Assembly (NCBI RefSeq): GCF_000090795.2
Contig: NW_003546495.1
Coordinates: forward strand, 13,471 to 77,470
Source: Amphimedon queenslandica
Lineage: Eukaryota > Porifera > Demospongiae > Haplosclerida > Niphatidae
DNA: 64,000 bases
Direction: 5' to 3'
The notes under the pieces were generated by a model. It had not been told where the DNA came from. It searched no databases and saw only the letters and a list, made by a program, of their open reading frames with translations. Below, in pieces: positions 12,560 through 23,795 of the stretch (position 1 is its first letter; every line of letters begins with the position of its first letter). Made by a program: the position numbers and the translations under genes.

Positions 12560-14398
12560 CCTTAACGCGTGCAAGGCACAGGTGTAAAGCACAAAATACA
12601 CTAGTTCCAGTAACTAGTTATGGAGAAAATGAAGTGTTAAAGAAGGCAGGTGCATCTAGCTTCAATTGCAAGATATTTGGTAGCGTTTAAATTGCTTCAA
12701 ACTATTCAGATTTGAATCCAGATTTTTTTTGCCATGCTATTCATAACAAATTATGATTTATAATCATTAATAGTAAAATGATCCAGGAAAAAACACAAGT
12801 ATAGTGTATCATTGTTAAACTGAATTTTATAATGTAATTTTATTGCTGCTACTTTTTGCCTTTTTGTATGATGTCAAACGATGGCTATAAGTTCTGTTTC
12901 CTTTTTTAAAGAAACCAAAGCTCTTTGGAAGGCACATACATCTTACAGTGTCACTGTAAAATTTAAAAAAATACTCCATACTCTTCGACAAAATTAATAA
13001 AAGTTATAATGTAATAAAAAGCATAAAGAAAAACAGGTGCATCACTTTTATTTTCATGAATGCAAAAGTTGGATTTTACCCTAATTTGGGGCCATTTTGA
13101 CAGCTAAAGCTTCTTACGTATAGGCTACCGCCAATGATACAAAACATTAAAAATGTAAAAGTAGTAGGATCGAATTTAAAAAAGTAAAGAAACACGAGGG
13201 TAGTGCAAACTGGAGTGGTAAAAAAAATCCTACGTCACTGCATGCTACATTACAGTCCACTTTAAGGGTACTAGAATTGCTCAGTGAAGGAGAGCTCATC
13301 TAAGCCATTTATAAGGGTGTACATCCTAAGATAAAAGAGTTATGAATGTTTGAAAATCATGAAAATGGTCGCCATCTTAAAAACCAACCTTAATCCTACA
13401 TATAGGCTACCGCCTATTAGAAACGCAGTAGCATTACTAAGTAGGATTCACCCCCAGCAAAATGGCTGGCAGCTTTGCTATACTGGAAAAACAAGCTCCT
13501 ATGCTTACTTGACTTCTTTGAGGACCTTATCTTGACCAGAGGACTCCGTTGGTACCACTAGCGTGGCTGTAAGCCTTGTCTAATAGGAAATTCAAAAATT
13601 GGCAAAACGGATGTTTTGTTTTGCCACCTTTTTTCATCTTCATCGTCATCATCATGAAGAAAGTTAGTCTGATCTGATGGAACATGGATCCACACATAGC
13701 CATTTGGAGTAGAATTGTGTAAAAATTATCCTTGTAGCACCAGGTATTATTGAGATACACCTCGCCAACTAAATTGACGTGATCAGTCTTCAAGGAAAAA
13801 GTGATGCCATGACTGCTGGGTAGTACAATCATAGCTGCATGACACCATTTTGTTATTTAAAGAAGCATGTGCTCCAAAATTTGGGTGCGGTCGCGCATGC
13901 TCTAATCTAATGCTCTTGAACAAGAAATTTATTTATACATAGCTATGCTTGGAATCAACTGCAATACTTTAGTGGAGGTTTCCAGCTAAAAAAAGGCATG
14001 AATCTTACATTTTATTTTTTATCAGTTGTGTGATCTATTATTAAAAAGCACAAACAATAATTAATTAATGTTTATAATATGCAATGATAATATTCTTGAC
14101 AACAGCAACAACAGGAATAGTTACTGGATTGCAGGGAAGATAAATACTCGCTGCTTCTTAAACAAGGACTCATTTCAAAAGTAGTATTAATTTCACTTAT
14201 CATCAGTATAGTAGATATTCTTCAGCATATCTATTCAATGCTGTTGCTCTGTAAATTCAATGCTGTCGCTCTGTAAATTTAAGACATGATCATAACAACA
14301 AAGAAAATTATTGTTTGTGTAAAATCAACAAATATCACAATCAAAACTGATGAAATATAATAAATAGTGTAAAAAAATTCAACACAAACAAGAACATA
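12560..14398. other. Non-coding; fragment related to the 25.4-kb MITE
   Basis: About 13150-13250 is diverged but similar to one arm of the inverted-repeat element at 25435-25690 (shared phrases gcaaactgg and aatcctac), so it is probably another copy. The phrase taggctaccgcc occurs twice (near 13122 and 13400). A minus frame at 13527-13832 of 101 codons has no recognisable family and is not claimed. The frame at 14279-14479 is low-complexity. Confidence 0.4.
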
Positions 14399-14399
14399 A

Positions 14400-14640
14400 A
14401 ATATTTCAAGAAAAAGTGCAAGTATGATTCCGAATGGCCAACGAAAATACAAAATGAAAATCCTACTCTCGTGATGCAAATTCTACTCTACATTGCAAGG
14501 TGATTTGTAATTCTTACATAATAACATTAAAAGGACAATGTAGAGTAGAATTTGCGTCACGAGAGTAAGATTTTCATTTTGTATTTCCGTTGGTCGTCCA
14601 GAATTCTACTTGCACTTGTTTTTTTAAGTTTTTTATGTAC
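14400..14640. repeat. Foldback element, about 95-bp arms
   Basis: The left arm (about 14402-14497) and right arm (about 14538-14635) are imperfect reverse complements. Left reads ctctcgtgatgcaaattc; right carries its complement gaatttgcgtcacgagag. A loop of about 40 bp separates them. The arms differ at several positions, so this is not a fresh inversion. It is most likely a foldback or MITE-type element. I could not define a target duplication. Confidence 0.8.
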
Positions 14641-15504
14641 TTGTAAAATACTGTTCTGTGTCTTTTTTTCATTTTAATTGAGGCGGAAGGCTGATTGGAG
14701 ACATGAAGTTACATACTAAAAGTACTTGATAAGCCGCACCAAAAATGCCCTGTGAAAATTAATAAGAAGTAGACGGTGGCATGTACACTGGTTTTTAGTC
14801 ATTTGCAACCAATTTTTTATTCACTAACTTATTAAAGCACCCAGGAGTCCCATGATTACGTGATGATCTTACACAATGTCTTCCAAATAATGGAAAGTGC
14901 AAATCAGATGCCTGAGGCTGCAAAAGCTCTAACCCTGTGTAGCCATCCAATTCATGTCTTACAGATCCCTACAAGTAAGTAAAAGATCTATTGATAGTAC
15001 TTGTTTCTTATAATGAAAGATTGCTCCTAGGCTGTCCTGTATGAACTGCATGTTTTGTATGATATCTGCATGCCATGTCTTATCCTTTAGTAGAACATCA
15101 ATTACTAGGGCACTACTGACATAAGGAATAAGAAACAAAGAAATACAAAATAGAGAAATACAGAAGCAAAGAAATCAAGAAATGTACCATAATACTAGAC
15201 GAATGTAAAACATAAAAGGGGCGAGCCTCACCAGCAAAGCAATGTACATACAATGGATCTTCATACACAAACAACACTCATGCAAGATGATGATAGTGCA
15301 AAGGCTGAGCAGACTCAGAACTTAGTGGGTGTAGTTCTTGATAATCTACCATTATGACCTCAGCAACAATTAAGTTACCTTGCTAGATAGCATTTAGTAC
15401 GCATTAAAAATAGCTGCAAGCAGTGATTGCACAAATGATATAGCTAGATAGGCAACCGTAGCAGTTTCTTGGCTCCAAATTAGTTCAGCAGGCTATTTCT
15501 GGCA
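14640..15504. other. Non-coding stretch
   Basis: No gene, repeat arm or RNA gene could be supported. Confidence 0.45.
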
Positions 15505-15823
15505 GTAACTGACTTTTACTTCATCAGACATTAATGAAGAACATGGCATGTCTGCTTTCTTAAACTTCCTTGCTGCATTTGGACAGCAGTACACTACAGT
15601 CGATTCAGTCTTGCAAGATTTCCAGTTACGATACTGAGCCGCCATTTTATTTCACTGTGAGCGCACCCGTTTTTAATGAAATATTATCAAGTGAGTAGAA
15701 AATGCTTTGTACAAATAGTAGGGCTAACGTACGTGTACAAACAAACGTACATACATACTTGTACCATAGGAAGCCATAAGATGAAAGTGCCGCTCAGTGG
15801 TGTATCTATGATACCCGATGGAT

Positions 15824-15896
15824 TTTCCCTGGTGTATGAGAGATAAACCTGATACACCTTAGTGTATCAGATTTATCCCTCATACACCAGGGAAAG
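15824..15896. repeat. Left subterminal hairpin of the nested element
   Basis: Arms of about 34 bp: the phrase ccctggtgtatgag at 15828-15841 returns as ctcatacaccaggg at 15879-15892, with a loop containing two copies of gatacac or its relative. It lies just inside the left end of the nested element, opposite the palindrome at its right end. It could be a transposase-binding or end-recognition structure. Confidence 0.75.
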
Positions 15897-16245
15897 AGGA
15901 GATTCCGTGAAATTTGACCTTTTGCCCAGGACAGTTTTGTCCTGAAAGGTCCACGGGAAAAAAATCAGGAAAATTCCTCTGAAGGAATTTCTCCCTTCAA
16001 AACCTTAAAATCAAGCTTAAATCAAGCTGGGTCTCAAATTGGAGAAAGTATGATGTAAACTTCCTGCTAGGGCAATGAATATCATTAAGAATTGCCCTTG
16101 TGTAAACTGACAAGCTGACGGCTATTAAAATGGTGTGGCCGCTTAAAAAAGTATTTTTATGATTTTTGATACTACTGGACGATTTCTAACTGGCGACAGG
16201 TAAGCCTAAATATTCATCATTATGCCTTTCAATCCATACATGTCC

Positions 16246-16815
16246 AGGTTTACCGGCAACAGTCCTTTGTCCTTTACCATAAGGACTCTGAGGATGCATA
16301 TAGGATGCATAACCTTCAGTCAAATTGTCAACAAAAGGGACTGTGCCAGGAATGTCCCACCTGTTGCATACACCATGAGCATATTATGCTGTATGTCCTA
16401 TCCCACTATCCCCTAAGGACAAGGGGGATGGTCCCAGAAATGTCCCACCTGTCCCATACCATGATCATTTTATGCTGTCCGTCCGGTCCCTTAGGACAAG
16501 AGGGACGGTCCCAGTATTGTCCCACCTGTCCCATACCATGATCATAGTATGTTGTCTGTCCTGTCCCCTTAGGACAAGAGGGATGGTCCCAGGAATGACC
16601 CACCTTTCCCATACGACGATCATATTATGCTGTCTGTCCTGTCCCACTATCCCCTTAGGACAAGAGGGACGTTCCCAGGAATGACCCACCTGTCCCATAC
16701 CATGATCATATGCTGTCTGTCCTGTCCCCTTAGGACAAAAGGGACGGTCCCAGTAATGTCCCACCTGTCCCATATCACGAGCGTATTATGCTGTCTGTCC
16801 TATCCCACTGTCCCC
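16246..16815 (+). repeat. Left inverted-repeat array, units of 77-88 bp
   Basis: The array begins with aggtttaccggcaac (16246-16260). About six imperfect units follow, each carrying tgtcccacctgtccc, a catgatcat-type core and tgctgtctgtcctgtcccc, starting near 16353, 16441, 16518, 16596, 16682 and 16758. Each unit has its own GTCC..GGAC palindrome around cccttaggacaag. The array and its lead-in return inverted at 20465-20877, so the pair brackets the two genes. Frames across it (16222-16821) are repeat translations, not genes. Confidence 0.9.
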
Positions 16816-17076
16816 TTATGAAAATTGCATTAAGATGGACAGTCCTTTTGAGTAAAAGACATCTGTACGTTGTCTCACATGTCTCTGCCACTAACAAAGT
16901 AGGATGTGGCATTACAGAGATGTTACATGTACATGTATTTATAAAATAAAGTTATACTAAATCATAATAGTAACGGGCAAAAGCTGGTTGATGATACCCA
17001 CCAACAAGATATGTTTTATCCATAGAAAAATTGGCATCTCCTGTAACTAAATAAAAGCTCATTAATCTTACTAATA

Positions 17077-18255
17077 TCAGTAATAATTAATAATAGTACA
17101 ACAGAGATGGTAGACTAAATGAGAAAGTGTAAATGAAGGAGAAGCTAAATTATCATAAAAGCTACCTGTGGAGCAAGTCCAACTATTGCCCTTGTATAAC
17201 TCAAGAAACTGGTTCATTTCATGAGAGTTGGACAAGCATTTCCCTTTAAAAAGGTTGAGTTTAGAGAGAAATATTGAAAATTCGTCATAAATTCCTAGTA
17301 ATCTCCCTCCATTGAGTGACATTAACTCTCCCATCTTCAGCATCCTGAAACTGCCATTCATCTGCAGTATGAAACAAAATTATTTATAAAAAGCAATGTA
17401 CATTATGAATGTGGTTTTAAAATATGATAACATGTTACAAACTGATCTTTACATCCAATTTCTTCCTTAGCACATCTAACCAGGCTCACAATGTAGCTAT
17501 GCAGAGTTGATTTTCGACTTCCAGTCAACATAGATATAGTTAGCCAAATTATAACATACTCACTCCACCCAGTGTTAGGAACTTGTATTTTTGTGGGTGA
17601 TATCGCATAACTGTTGATAGTCAGAAAACTAACCAAAACAGCTGTTGGAGGTACACTAATTGCCTCAGATACTTTATGGCAAGCCTATATGAGCAATTAA
17701 TTTGTAACAGAATAATGCACATGCATCTATTGAGCATAATACATACGTATAGATATCTATGGTACATATGACGATCCATCGTGTCATTAACCTTCATGAG
17801 GCATAGATAACACAATAGTTTTGATGGTACCATGAAAGCTATTGTATTACTTACACCTGATAGGGCCAATCACAGTATAAGGGCTTCCTTTGATCAAAAT
17901 TAGCTACCTTAAAGTAACTTTTAATTGCAACAAATTTAAGGTAGAATCTAAACCAAAAATTGATGCATGAATTTGTGTACATTGCAATGGTCTAGCGCAG
18001 AACATGCGTTTGAGGCTCAAAATGGCATCTATATTTGCCTTTGAAACATAGTTTCTCCTACATACTTGCAGACAATTATAATGCATAACATATTAATTGC
18101 AAGCTATAATTAATACAAGTGCATGCTGGACTTACAGCAGTAACTTCACAGGGAAACAAGCTCCAGTCTAGTTCAACAGCCCAGCATTTTTTCAGTGTCT
18201 CTCTAGTCTCTTGTAACTTTTGCCCTGGATCTGGGCTTGATAATAGTGATGACAT
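17077..18255 (-). pseudogene. DUF3987-like gene, 3' truncated
   Basis: Four minus-strand exon-like pieces run in order. Exon 1 (18255-18136) starts MSSLLSSPDPGQKLQE and ends at a GTAAGT donor. A second piece (about 18070-17904) contains HASIFGLDSTLNLLQLK. A third (17684 to about 17450) contains ISVPPTAVLVSFLTINSY, then WSEYVIIWLTISM and a P-loop-like TGSRKST. A fourth (17361 to about 17170) contains NGGRLLGIYDEFS, then SHEMNQFLELYKGN. The GSRKS and GGRLLG..DE..FL phrases match, from memory, the DUF3987 family (helicase/primase-like P-loop proteins, also seen as multi-copy genes in sponges and cnidarians). Family members run on well past this point, so the 3' part is missing before the repeat array at 16.8 kb. 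The junction between pieces one and two is not phase-proven. It is divergent from the KDZ-like gene. Confidence 0.55.
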
Positions 18256-18440
18256 TTTGACAGTGCTGATTAATCTTCAGGTGACAGGTAGACTGAGTGT
18301 TCTTCTCTTACTGTACTGCGCTGTCAATCTAATCTACTGCTATAGTCGAATGAAGCCACACACACACACATGTAAAGCACAAGATGGATCTACTACAAGA
18401 TCATTTTTAAAATGTATCTGAGATTCGTAGATTTTTTTTG
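18256..18440. promoter_or_regulatory. Short intergenic region between divergent genes
   Basis: Only about 185 bp separate the start codon of the minus DUF3987-like gene (18255) from the first recognised KDZ-like exon (acceptor near 18460). It holds a CA run (about 18358-18369). If both genes belong to one element, this would contain a shared divergent promoter. No TATA box or other specific site is obvious, and an upstream KDZ exon may also lie here. Confidence 0.3.
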
Positions 18441-20310
18441 CTGTTCTATTTCTTCCAGAAGAGTATCCTGATTATCTAAAAGTCTGCTGTACCTTCTCAA
18501 AAAGCAGAACGTCCGCTTCCTGTTGAAATTGGAAGAATATTGATGGACAACTTGAAACTACTAGATGCACAAGCATTTGTTGATGATACTTTACTAATAT
18601 CAGAAATTATATCTCTACCAGATTTGAAAGAAAAGCCACTAGGAATTATTCTAATACCTCAGCAGTCTGTCTGTGTTACATGTGGTGGACCATTGTACTT
18701 GCGGTCAGATTGTCCTAGCAAACTTACTGTTTATTCTTTAAAGTTTGGTTCCATTCCATCCAAATACTATCACAAGTATTGTGGGAAGAAAGGATATAAG
18801 CTGTTGCAGTATTACGGGTACACAACTAATTGCGATGGCTGCTTGCATTACAGTGAAAATTGGAATTCTTTGCCGTATTTCATATCCTCAAAAGAGACAG
18901 CTTTTGAAATGAATTTTCTGAACATGTACGACACCGAGTTACTTATAGGAGAACTGTCATACAAACAAAAAGCTGATATCTATAACTGATACCATGGATA
19001 TGAAAACTTAGATGAACAAAATGGCAATGATGTAATAAGGATATATCTAGCAAATTACTAATAATTTGTCATTAATGTTGGATGAGGTTTACCACACTAT
19101 TTGAGCAAGAGTAATATTTTGCTAATTTGCATATTGAAAGTACATGTAATTGTAACCTTTCCCATTTGACCATTTTTGTGACGTGTTTCATTGAGCATGC
19201 TCAGATATAAACAAAATGGCAGACTATTGGCAATTTCTTCAACAAGTAAACTGCCAATTACTAATATTAAATCCTTGACAATGATCATATTGTAACTTGT
19301 AAGGTATATATACATTGTGTATCACATGTAGGTATTGTTGCTAGGACAACCCGGTGTTGCTACAAAATGGATTGCAGGATCTACACTTCCAATATCAGCA
19401 ATTAAAGACTATGAAGATAATATTTAAAAAGAATTTTTGCTTAACACTGCTAGCCGTGCTCGACAGAAAATTAGTGTTGCCTTCCCAAAAGACACATCAG
19501 TGTCAGAGCCAATGGCCAAGAAAGCTGAGACGCAAAGACTTGTTATAAAAGATGCGGAAGGGTAAGCAAAAATTTATGCTCTGTTAACATGAACACTGTG
19601 TGTAATAGGATTTTTATTGAAGATGATGCCGAAAGAGTCAAAAAGCCTACTTGTGGTATAGAAAAAGATAAAGGACAAAGACTAAATATTCGTAGTGCAG
19701 GTGTGTTGTATGTTACAAATTATTGCAGGTTTCATTATATGTAGGGATTCTAGCTGCTATATGGCCTTGTGGCATTATTATACATGTAGCGGAATTGTTC
19801 AGGTCAGAATCAAAAGGGCAAGTTTATGGCCAGCTGCACCAGCTTTTGCAAGATAATCTTTTTCTAGCCTCTGATTGAAGTAGGTTTACATTTTACCATG
19901 TACAGTTGTACAATTCACTCTCATTTATATCTGCAGAGAATATTATCCATGACGATGGCTGTCATCTTAAGAAATATGCACTTCATAGAAGGTCTATAAC
20001 TTCAAACTTCATATTGCAATTGACAATTGTAGTTGATAAGTTTCACATGAAAGAGCAAACAGACAAGTGGTGTAAAGAGAACTGTGATCCCAACAACATT
20101 TATGAACTTGGCAAGGTTATTCATGACATAATAAATGTTCTGGTCTATTACTAACATTATAGATTAATACAGAAATTTGTGAGCAGACATTTTTTTGGCT
20201 ATCAAAGTATTCAAAAATTACAAGGAGCATGTCAGAGCACATACATTCTTGTTTTTCATTCTGTATTTGTGTTTCAGACACAATAAAAGACTACTAAGTC
20301 AAACATTTAA
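18440..20310 (+). pseudogene. KDZ-like transposase with CxC5/CxC6-type domain
   Basis: After an acceptor (CTTCCAG near 18460) the frame leads, through one frameshift, into a 149-codon block (18540-18989). This carries CVTCGGPLYLRSDCPSKL, YHKYC, LPYFISSKETAFEMNF and IGELSYKQKADIYN, the pattern of the Cys clusters (CxC5/CxC6) attached to KDZ transposases. Later exons (about 19340-19562, 19609-19700, 19745-19870, 19928-20150, 20165-20310) give AIWPCGIIIHVAELF, then IIHDDGCHLKKYA, VVDKFHMKEQTDKWC and CEQTFFWLSKYSK. The DD..H, FHM..H/Q..WC and E..F phrases fit the KDZ (Kyakuja-Dileera-Zisupton) catalytic core. I did not locate the first catalytic Asp exon. Breaks are a frameshift near 18500, a TGA at 18987-18989 and a TAA near 19420, so this copy is inactive. 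It lies between inverted repeat arrays that would suit transposon ends. Confidence 0.75.
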
Positions 20311-20464
20311 AAAAACTTAGTTAAACATATCATATTTTATAATTTTATGACGCTTGTCTGTCACTTGTCAAGAAACGCAACACAACACATATGCACAGTG
20401 TGACTACACAGCTGATTGGTTTTCCATCACTTGTATTCTAGAGTGACATAAACAAATAAATATA

Positions 20465-20877
20465 CCACGGCATCCTACAGACGGGATGCTCCTAGGATTG
20501 TCCCTCTTGTCCTAGGGGGACAGTGGGACAGGACAGACAGCATATGATCAAGGTATGGGACAGGTGGGACATTACTGTGACCGTCCCTCCTGTCCTAAGG
20601 GGACAGTGGGACAAGACAGACAGCATAATATGATCATGGTATGTGACACCGGTGGGACGATACTAGGACCATCCCTCTTGTTCTAAGGGGACAGTGGGAC
20701 AGGACAGACAGCATAATATGCTCATGGTAAAGAGGACATTACTGGGACTGTCCCTCTTGTCTTTTTTGCCCTACGAGGATAATGGGACATATAATGGTAC
20801 AGAAGGTTAGGTATTCCTTCTCAGAATCTTTATGGTAAAGGACAATGGGAATCCTGAGGACTGTTGCCGGTAAACCT
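20465..20877 (-). repeat. Right inverted-repeat array
   Basis: About four units with ggacagtgggacaggacag, gcataatatgatcatgg and ggtgggac, the reverse complement of the array at 16246-16815. The array ends in gttgccggtaaacct (20863-20877), which exactly complements the left lead-in at 16246-16260. Together they form the subterminal inverted repeats of the nested element. Confidence 0.9.
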
Positions 20878-20910
20878 TGACAACACTCTTCCAATGAGTA
20901 CAAAAAATAT

Positions 20911-21041
20911 AAAACATGGCTTCTTTGTGGTTTATCAGATATACACCTCCACTGATTTTCATAAACCCTTGGGCTACGCCCTCTATAGTATGAATATCAT
21001 TTTCGGTGTATATCTGGTAAACCACTCAAAGCCATGTTCTA
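20911..21041. repeat. Right terminal palindrome with GGCTACGCCC centre
   Basis: Arms 20911-20947 and 21003-21041 are imperfect reverse complements (aaaacatggcttc against its relative in aaagccatgttct). The centre holds gggctacgccct. A close relative with gggcgtagcc forms the palindrome at 60353-60487, which marks both as ends of one element family. Confidence 0.8.
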
Positions 21042-21270
21042 TCTATTGCATACATACTTGTCTCATTTATCTGGAGCTTGCTCACACTCGCCCTAAATCA
21101 TTTTTAGTTAAGGAATACTTCATTTCTTGTCTGATAATTTTTTTAGAACAAATTTTTACATATGAACAAGATTAATCAAATTAACAAAGCAATAATCATG
21201 CACGAAATGTTAGTCTAACAGACTAGCAAAGAAGAAATTAGCAAAAATCTATTACCAAATACTGGCAAAG

Positions 21271-21537
21271 GTCGGGTGGATCTAGGGGTGGGCCAGGGTG
21301 GGCCAGGCCCACCCAAAAATTTTGTGCAGTAATTTAAAATAAACTTTTTCATGTGGATGACTATGTAAACTTTGAAGCATGACTATGCAAACAATTTTTA
21401 AACCACAAAGGAGCTCATTTTAACAACTTTAATCTTCAAAATTTTGATTCTGAATTCTGGCCTTGTTGGCCACATCCACTAATTACCACACCCAAATCAT
21501 CAAGGCCCACCCAAGAATCCAGTTCTAGATCTGCCCC
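21271..21537. mobile_element. MITE, 8-bp target duplication
   Basis: The 267-bp insert is flanked by tggcaaag on both sides (21263-21270 and 21538-21545). It is absent at the matching place in the uninterrupted right arm near 27.27 kb, so the boundaries are firm. The ends are related inversely (ggtggatctaggggtgggcc against the complement of agttctagatctgcccc). An 8-bp duplication fits a hAT-driven non-autonomous element. Confidence 0.8.
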
Positions 21538-22219
21538 TGGCAAAGGTAATGATTGAGGATGCATTGTGATTGGTTTAACTCTTTATCAGCTAATAATGCC
21601 ATGAGACGAGTGTGTGCAGTTTGCAGTAATGGCTAGCAACTATGGCAGCAGTCCTTGCAAAAAGCAGTTAAAGACACACTTAGATTTGTTGTAAACATGT
21701 GTCAATGCAGTAAAAGATCTACAAAGCCTTTCTGACCCACACGTTGTTTTGAGGTGTTTGAATGAGTTTTCTAGCTATGAGAATAGTGAACCTGACTCAG
21801 ATTTTGATAGGTATGTGGACTGCTGTAGTAACAATGAAGCAGCACCTCCCTTAGGCACCAATAAACTGCAGTCAAACTTTAGAGTTTAAGAGCTCTTGCA
21901 GGTATTATTCCTTCAATCTATGTAGCAATGTTGCTATGTCAGAGCTACAACTCCTAGTATACCTCTTTCCTCTAATGTTTCTAGTCAATTTTATCAAATA
22001 CTACTACTATAAATGATTCAGGTAAGTTAATTACTCTGTCTTTACAAAAATGATACATTCCTAATAATTATTTGAAACAAAAATACCTTAAACGGGTATA
22101 CTTGGTATGGATAAAATTTCATTAAATCAACAGATCAGGTTTTTCTTGAGTTTAAATTTCGCTTTTACTACTGCGTAATAACCACAACTACACTCACCAA
22201 TTAATACACACGCTGGCAA

Positions 22220-22841
22220 TTGTGCAAACACGTGAATGAAGTCACATTGATGATGAGCATTTGTTTTATTGACAACACTTGGTGTCTGAGAGGACATATC
22301 TTATACAAGGCAATTAGGACACCAAAACTAAATCAACAGTTAACATGTCAATGGGAGCCCAGAAACATGGAAGATTTAAAATCAACAGTAAACGACGATG
22401 TTGTTGTGGGCCATGTACCCAGAAAGATTTATATACTGCATTTAAGTTTTATAAAGCGTGGTGGTTCGATTGTATGTAAAATTAAATCTGAAAGGAGGTA
22501 TTCCTATGATTTGAAGCAAGGAGAATTAGAAGTCCATTGCACCCAGAACTTCACAAGTACCAATGTTAGAAAGTAGAGAAGTTGTTATTTGATAAAGTAC
22601 TAGCTAGAGACTTACAAGTGCCAATGAAGTCTCTAGAACCAACACAGTGTGTCCTGATAATGAACCAGCTGCCAAAAATTTAAGACTGGACTCTGAAGAA
22701 GCTGATGAGTCTAGGTTAAGATATTGTCCAGCACACATTCTTAAATTTGCCAACAAAGATTTAATAACACAAAACAATGAGCTTAATGATGCACGTATGA
22801 CCTTTGGGCAACAATTACTGACGCTGCAATTCCCTCATTAA
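22220..22841 (+). pseudogene. HIRAN-like domain fragment and tail
   Basis: The first frame (22220-22576) contains VVVGHVPRKI, then FIKRGGSIVCKI, ERRYSYDLKQGELEVHC, a small beta-rich pattern resembling HIRAN-type domains of multi-copy sponge and cnidarian proteins. A second frame (22647-22841) continues with an acidic linker, then LNDARMTFGQQLLTLQFPH. From memory, that follows the same domain in the family and precedes an Ulp1-like peptidase, of which nothing is seen here. The two frames are offset and separated by stops, so the gene is broken and 3' truncated. Its function is unknown. It sits within the outer inverted-arm element and might be native to it. Confidence 0.45.
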
Positions 22842-23299
22842 TAGTTTCAGCAGTACACACACAATCCATTGACAAGCACCTTATTGTCATACTGATCATG
22901 TCATACAGATACTTTTTGCAAGAAGCTGTCATTGCATAGTTGCTTGTAGCATTTTTTTAGTTGATGTTGAAGTGATGTGTATCACTCACTTTTTTACTGA
23001 CGTCAGTAAGGATACTCACAATTTGAACAGCTACATATTCAAAAGGTAAAACTATTCTGTCGTATAACCATAGGAGAAACAGAGTCGTACAATGCATTGT
23101 GGATTATTATGCCATACCTTTTGCCACATCATTACCTTATGGTTACAACCTATCAACTGTTAAATAAAATTAATTAAGCCATGATGTGGAAAAATATTAT
23201 TGATTGCTTTAAAAGAAATAAATTTAATAAATATATTAAACAATCATTCATTAATTAATCACAAAACCAATTTTTGTCACTATTATGTATTAATAACTA

Positions 23300-23767
23300 C
23301 TATAATAGTTTGTCCGAAATACCTGCTGCTCTAAATCCATTGATAACAATATCAGGTCTGCTTTTGATATATTGATGAAGTTGAAAGAGCCACTTTGCAT
23401 GCAATGGTTTTACTACACTGAGACAGATGTCTACAGGCACTAAATTTTCCACATCCTGATGTAACTGTACCACAATTTTATTTGCGTACCATGATTAGAA
23501 GCAATTTCTGAGGAACAATTTTGCCAACTTATTCACAATAAAATGTATAGGCTGGGGTCTATCTGTACAGCACGCAGCAATTTGAATTGAATTATGCGGT
23601 AACTGGTAAGTGGCAAGCTTGCAAAATATTGCTGGTGTGATTTCCCCTGAAAAGCGGTCAAACAAGGCCAAATAAGAGTGTTTACCGGTGACACCTAATT
23701 CTTGCCAATTGTTCTGTACATAAGGTGCAACAATCCGATCTATAATACTCCAACATTGTCCCTTCAT
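23300..23767 (-). pseudogene. Unrecognised conserved-looking fragment
   Basis: Minus frame from 23767, starting MKGQCWSIIDRIV and containing NNWQELGVTGKHSYLALF, then ATYQLPHNSIQIAAC. After a TAA near 23493 the same frame goes on with VVKPLHAKWLFQLHQYIKSR and ends at a plausible donor (GCAG, GTATTT) near 23320. The composition and the continued openness past the stop say it was a coding exon. I do not recognise the family. It recalls uncharacterised multi-copy invertebrate proteins near transposases. It lies inside the outer inverted arms, downstream of the gag-like frame on the same strand. Confidence 0.4.
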
Positions 23768-23795
23768 TTGACCAGTGATTGATTAGTGGTACTGG

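Larger units (their letters stand above)
15763..21049. mobile_element. Nested 5.3-kb KDZ/DUF3987 two-gene element
   Basis: Bases 15750-15762 (catacatacttgt) recur at 21049-21061, and the undisturbed copy of the site in the right arm at 27.47 kb has it only once. The intervening 5.3 kb is therefore an insertion with a 9-13 bp target duplication; the exact length is ambiguous because bases match by chance at the edge. In order, the insert carries a left terminal motif ggaagccataag, a hairpin, an array of about six GTCC/GGAC-rich repeats, a DUF3987-like gene on minus, a KDZ-like transposase gene on plus, an inverted array of the same repeats, and a right terminal palindrome. Zisupton-type elements make 8-bp duplications, which would fit atacatac. 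Both genes carry stops or frameshifts, so this copy looks dead. Confidence 0.75.

Noticed and set aside
16353-16815. Possible CRISPR array
   Set aside because: Units are 77-88 bp, imperfect, contiguous without unique spacers, and return inverted at 20.5 kb. No cas genes, and the genome is eukaryotic.
16222-16821. Several overlapping open frames with HLSHTM and GTIPLVLRG repeats
   Set aside because: They are translations of the minisatellite array, open on both strands because the unit lacks stops, and carry no protein signal beyond the repeat.
18119-18421. 100-codon plus frame
   Set aside because: The minus strand of the same stretch gives a better exon (start MSSLLSSPDPG, GTAAGT donor) that continues the DUF3987-like gene; the plus frame includes a CA repeat.
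15763-21049. Helitron
   Set aside because: A 9-13 bp target duplication and inverted arrays are present, there is no Rep/helicase gene, and terminal palindromes occur at both ends.
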